DNA of 64,000 nt from JBQTIY01 sp052387675 (GTDB lineage Bacteria > Planctomycetota > B15-G4), in NCBI GenBank assembly GCA_052387675.1, contig JBQTIY010000007.1, positions 248,001 through 312,000 on the forward strand, in the 5' to 3' direction. Shown piece after piece: positions 61,343 through 64,000 of the stretch; position 1 is the first letter of the stretch; the number at the start of each line of letters is the position of its first letter. The notes beneath the pieces were generated by a model. That model worked only from the letters and a program-made list of their open reading frames with translations. It had not been told where the DNA came from and searched no databases. A program made the position numbers and the translations under genes.

Positions 61343-63601
61343 TCACTGTTTGTGGAACTCCAGGGGAGCAATTCGCCAGGGCCATTGGGCCTCGTGCACC
61401 AGGATGCGATTGTCGATGCCGAGCGAGACGAGGCGCCGGCCGTCGGGCGTAAAGGCCAGGTCGTAAAGACCCATTTCGTTGGTGGTGAAGCTCAGCAGCG
61501 GCGTACCGCTCGCCGACTCCCAGATCACGATCTCGCCGCCGCAGGTCGCGAAGCGCCGACCGTCCGGCGTGAAGGCGATGCGCGAGATCGCGCTGGGATG
61601 ACCGTCCACGATCCAAAGCGGCAGGATTGATGCGGCCGGCGTGGCCGCTGCGCCTGGCGTGGCCGATGCGGCGGACGTGCCCGCTGCGGCGGACGTGCCC
61701 GCTGCGGCCGACGTGATTGCAGAAATCTCCCAGCAGACCACTTCGCCGCGAGCGGTCGTGCCGAGCACGCGCCGGCCATCGGGTGCAAAGCACACCGCGG
61801 CCACGCGCGAGCCCGCGCCGGAGAGCACGGCCACCTCACGTCCCGTGTCACTCGCAAACACGCGCGCGCCCGTGCCGCTCGGCGCCGCGAGGAGTTGTCC
61901 GTCCGGAGCAAAGCCCAAGCCTCCGAGACTGTTGCGGCTGCCCTCGGCACCGGGCGTGCTGGTCCAAAGCAGCGTCCGGGTGCGCGCATCCCAGCAGCGC
62001 GTCGTGTCGTCGTAGTGGCAGACGGCCAGCCGCACGCCATCGGCGCTCCAGCTCACGCCCGAAGAACCCTTGGGATAGTTGCCTAGTTCGGCCACGACGG
62101 CGCCGGTCAAACCATCGTGCAGGCGCGTGTCGCCGCCAAGGTTGCTCGTCGCAAGCAGCGTGCCGGCGGGATCGAAGGCCAGCACATTCACGCTGAGTCC
62201 TTCGGGCTCTTCCTCCAGCGACCGACTGCTGGCCACCTGAAATTCCTTTTCCAGCACGCCGCGCTGGAGATCCCAGAGCCGCACTGCGCCGTAGTAGTCG
62301 CCCGTTGCCGCGCGGTAGCCGTCCGGCGCCAGAGTGATGGAGTAAGCGGCCTTGTGTTCAGGACTGCCCTGCGCGCCGCCCAGCGCGCGCGCAACATCCC
62401 ACACGCGCACTGTGCCGTCGGCCGAGCCGCTGAAGAGCTGCGTCCCGTCCAAAGCAAAGCTCAGTCCGTGCACAAAGGCGCGATGCCCATGCAAGAGCGC
62501 CTGCTGACGGCCGTCCGCGGTGCGCCACAGACGGACGGTGCCGTCTTCGCCGCCGCTCGCCAGGAGCGCGCCGTCCGGACTGAAGGCCAGTCCTCCGAGC
62601 GAGCCGACGTGACCGCTGAGCGTGAAGCGCGTCGCGCCCGTCGCCAGATCGAAGAGCCGCACCCAGCCGTTCTTGGCGCCGACCGCGAGCAGCGCGCCGT
62701 CCGGGCTGAAGGCCAGCGCGTCCACCGCGCTGTAGAGCGACTCGTGCTCCATCGAGAGCACGAGTGCGGGAGCTGTCGCGGCTGCGTCCGTCAGATCCCA
62801 AACGTAGGCGTGCCCGTCCCAGTTGGCGGCGGCGAGGCGCGTGCTGTCGGGACTGAAACGGATGAGCGCGATGGGCTTGCGCCCCCCCACGAGCAGGCGC
62901 TGCTTTTCCAGCGAGTCCGCATCGAAGAGTTGGACTTGGCCGTCGAGGCCATCGCTCCGCGTCTCACGCCACTGGTAGCTGGAGGCGGCCAAGAGCTCTC
63001 CATCGGGCGAGGCGTCACTGCAGGACACGGGCACTTTCGATTCCCACAGCGTGCTGAGCGGCTCTCCCGTCGCGGCATCCCAGAGGCGCGCGGTGCGATC
63101 GCCGGAGGCCGTGACGAGCCGTTTCCCATCCGGCGTGAAGACCGCCGACCAGAGTCCCTTGGTGTGCCCCTGCAGAGTGAGCAGGCGCTGGCCGGAGACT
63201 GCGTCCCAGATCGCCGCCGTGCCGTCGAAGCCGGCCGAGGCGAGGCGCTTGCCGTCGGGACTGAGCCGCAGGCCGAAGACGGTCTGGCCGCCGTGCGCCG
63301 CATCAATCGCGAGCCGGCTCTCGTCGGCACGGGCGGCGAGAAACTCCCACTCCCAGCCGCGCAGATCGCCGGGCGCGCCCTCCAGCCAGTTCCAGGCAGC
63401 CGCCGTCTCGTGGTGGCGCAGCGTGGCCTCTGCCGCCCCGAGGTGAGCTCGGTAAGAAGCCAGTCGCTCTGCCGGGGCCGCAGCCGGCAATTGATTCGCA
63501 TTCTGGCTTTGAATACAGGCCATCGCACCCGCAGCCAGCGGGCAGCACAGGACGAGTGCAAGACGGAAAGGCGCGGGGCGGAGAGAGGAAGGCAGGGTCA
63601 T
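61343..63601 (-). CDS. Secreted WD40-repeat protein
   Basis: A 752-aa exported protein; N-terminal signal with possible lipobox (residues 1-30, LALVLCCPLAAGAMAC). Residues 45-95 hold the linker HLGAAEATLRHHETAAAWNW with RGWEWEFLAAR, seen ahead of WD40 domains in planctomycete kinases. About eleven WD40 repeats follow, with GH-x-WD-type endings such as RLWRTADGR and VRVWDVARAL. A low-complexity insert near 640 (SAAAGTSAAAGTSA) is encoded by 18-bp tandem repeats. ATGA overlap with the TetR-like gene upstream. It probably scaffolds other proteins outside the cytoplasm. Confidence 0.9.
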   Translation of the reverse strand: MTLPSSLRPAPFRLALVLCCPLAAGAMACIQSQNANQLPAAAPAERLASYRAHLGAAEATLRHHETAAAWNWLEGAPGDLRGWEWEFLAARADESRLAIDAAHGGQTVFGLRLSPDGKRLASAGFDGTAAIWDAVSGQRLLTLQGHTKGLWSAVFTPDGKRLVTASGDRTARLWDAATGEPLSTLWESKVPVSCSDASPDGELLAASSYQWRETRSDGLDGQVQLFDADSLEKQRLLVGGRKPIALIRFSPDSTRLAAANWDGHAYVWDLTDAAATAPALVLSMEHESLYSAVDALAFSPDGALLAVGAKNGWVRLFDLATGATRFTLSGHVGSLGGLAFSPDGALLASGGEDGTVRLWRTADGRQQALLHGHRAFVHGLSFALDGTQLFSGSADGTVRVWDVARALGGAQGSPEHKAAYSITLAPDGYRAATGDYYGAVRLWDLQRGVLEKEFQVASSRSLEEEPEGLSVNVLAFDPAGTLLATSNLGGDTRLHDGLTGAVVAELGNYPKGSSGVSWSADGVRLAVCHYDDTTRCWDARTRTLLWTSTPGAEGSRNSLGGLGFAPDGQLLAAPSGTGARVFASDTGREVAVLSGAGSRVAAVCFAPDGRRVLGTTARGEVVCWEISAITSAAAGTSAAAGTSAASATPGAAATPAASILPLWIVDGHPSAISRIAFTPDGRRFATCGGEIVIWESASGTPLLSFTTNEMGLYDLAFTPDGRRLVSLGIDNRILVHEAQWPWRIAPLEFHKQ
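61668..61721. repeat. 18-bp tandem repeats within the WD40 gene
   Basis: Two perfect copies of GCGGCGGACGTGCCCGCT and a degenerate third encode the Ala/Gly/Thr/Ser insert of the WD40 protein. The length is a multiple of three, so frame is kept; a likely site of copy-number change. Confidence 0.8.
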
Positions 63602-64000
63602 GGCGTCGTTCCGGGAGAGCTGGCGTGCTGGAGAAGAAGCTGGAAGTAGCGGCGCAGGTGCGCGACGGATTGATCGAAGGGCGCCAGAGTTCCGCTGGCT
63701 CGGGCCTGCATGATTCCGCCCTCCATCGTGGTGAGGACGAAGCGCGCCAGTTCGCGGCGGTCGAGATCGGCGGGCAGGCGCTCGCCGGCGGCCTCGATCC
63801 AGCCGCCCACGACATCCAGCCAGTTCTCGAAGTTGGCGTGGATGAGCGGCCGGATGTCGGGATGGCTGTCGGCCAGTTCAAGAGCCAGGTTGCCCACCGG
63901 GCAGCCCATCGTGCAGCCGGTCATTTCCAGCATCTGCCGGTACTGGCCCAGCAGTTCGAAGACGCGCTCGACCGGATCGCCGGTGGCGGCCTCTACCGGA
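63598..64000 (-). CDS. TetR-family transcriptional regulator, C-terminal part (cut by window edge)
   Basis: The frame is open to the right edge, so the N-terminal HTH lies outside. The visible 130 residues are the all-helical ligand-binding half: TGCTMGCPVGNLALELADSH, then FENWLDVVGGWIEAAGE and VLTTMEGGIMQARASGT, a pattern of TetR C-terminal domains. The first in-frame ATG in the window (63933) is unlikely to be the real start because upstream codons continue the family pattern. It overlaps the WD40 gene by 4 bases, so it may regulate the operon that contains both. Confidence 0.85.
   Translation of the reverse strand, partial: PVEAATGDPVERVFELLGQYRQMLEMTGCTMGCPVGNLALELADSHPDIRPLIHANFENWLDVVGGWIEAAGERLPADLDRRELARFVLTTMEGGIMQARASGTLAPFDQSVAHLRRYFQLLLQHASSPGTTP

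Overview
The window is about 70% GC and packed with genes on both strands. Consecutive genes often overlap by 1-4 bases (ATGA, GTGA or TGATG junctions). Several traits suggest a Planctomycetota or similar environmental bacterium: extended ECF-type sigma factors, SGNH/DUF5989 and WD40 proteins, CHRD and propeller proteins, a shared C-terminal module on secreted proteins, and many starts without a clear Shine-Dalgarno. This assignment is inferred from gene content. No rRNA, tRNA, CRISPR array, IS transposase or prophage was recognised.

Layout. 1-3.7 kb: a DEAD-box helicase running in from the left edge, an Fe-S rRNA uracil methyltransferase and a hicBA toxin-antitoxin pair. 3.7-9.3 kb: a two-subunit molybdenum hydroxylase (minus), divergent from an SGNH hydrolase/MBOAT acyltransferase pair (plus). 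9.4-11.5 kb: an OmpR-type two-component system. 11.4-15.5 kb: a tightly overlapping minus-strand operon with a thermostable-hemolysin-family (GNAT-like) protein, an acyl-AMP ligase fused to a heme-oxygenase-like diiron domain, an SDR and a DoxX protein. It looks like an uncharacterised fatty-acid-derived metabolite pathway and is the most interesting system here. 15.5-24.7 kb: an isoprenylcysteine-methyltransferase-like protein, an esterase, a cold-shock gene with a terminator hairpin in its leader, a rhodanese, a 57-aa DUF5989 protein with an SGNH partner, a DUF255 thioredoxin-fold protein, an MFS transporter and a phosphoethanolamine transferase.

24.7-38.1 kb: GTP-dependent PEP carboxykinase, a propeller gene broken by a G/C-homopolymer stretch, three lipoproteins (one with HExxH), an inositol-monophosphatase-like enzyme, a 1029-aa carboxypeptidase-regulatory-like protein and a polytopic membrane protein. 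38.1-44.8 kb: HAD phosphatase, peroxiredoxin and DUF4863 genes, convergent with a five-gene minus operon in which every junction overlaps by four bases: two small membrane proteins, a ferric-reductase/Rieske fusion, a double kinase-fold protein and a second ICMT-like protein. 45-53.4 kb: a CHRD protein, truB, two M14 peptidase homologues (one apparently inactive) and alpha-glucan phosphorylase. 53.5-57.6 kb: three sigma-related genes with small partners. 57.6-61.2 kb: the dapA-lysC-asd operon for aspartate-family amino acids. 61.3-64 kb: a secreted WD40 protein behind a TetR-type regulator cut by the right edge.

A 110-180 bp intergenic repeat occurs three times (24.7, 46.2 and 47.5 kb). Each copy lies just after a stop codon and in the orientation of that gene, which suggests a 3'-UTR element.
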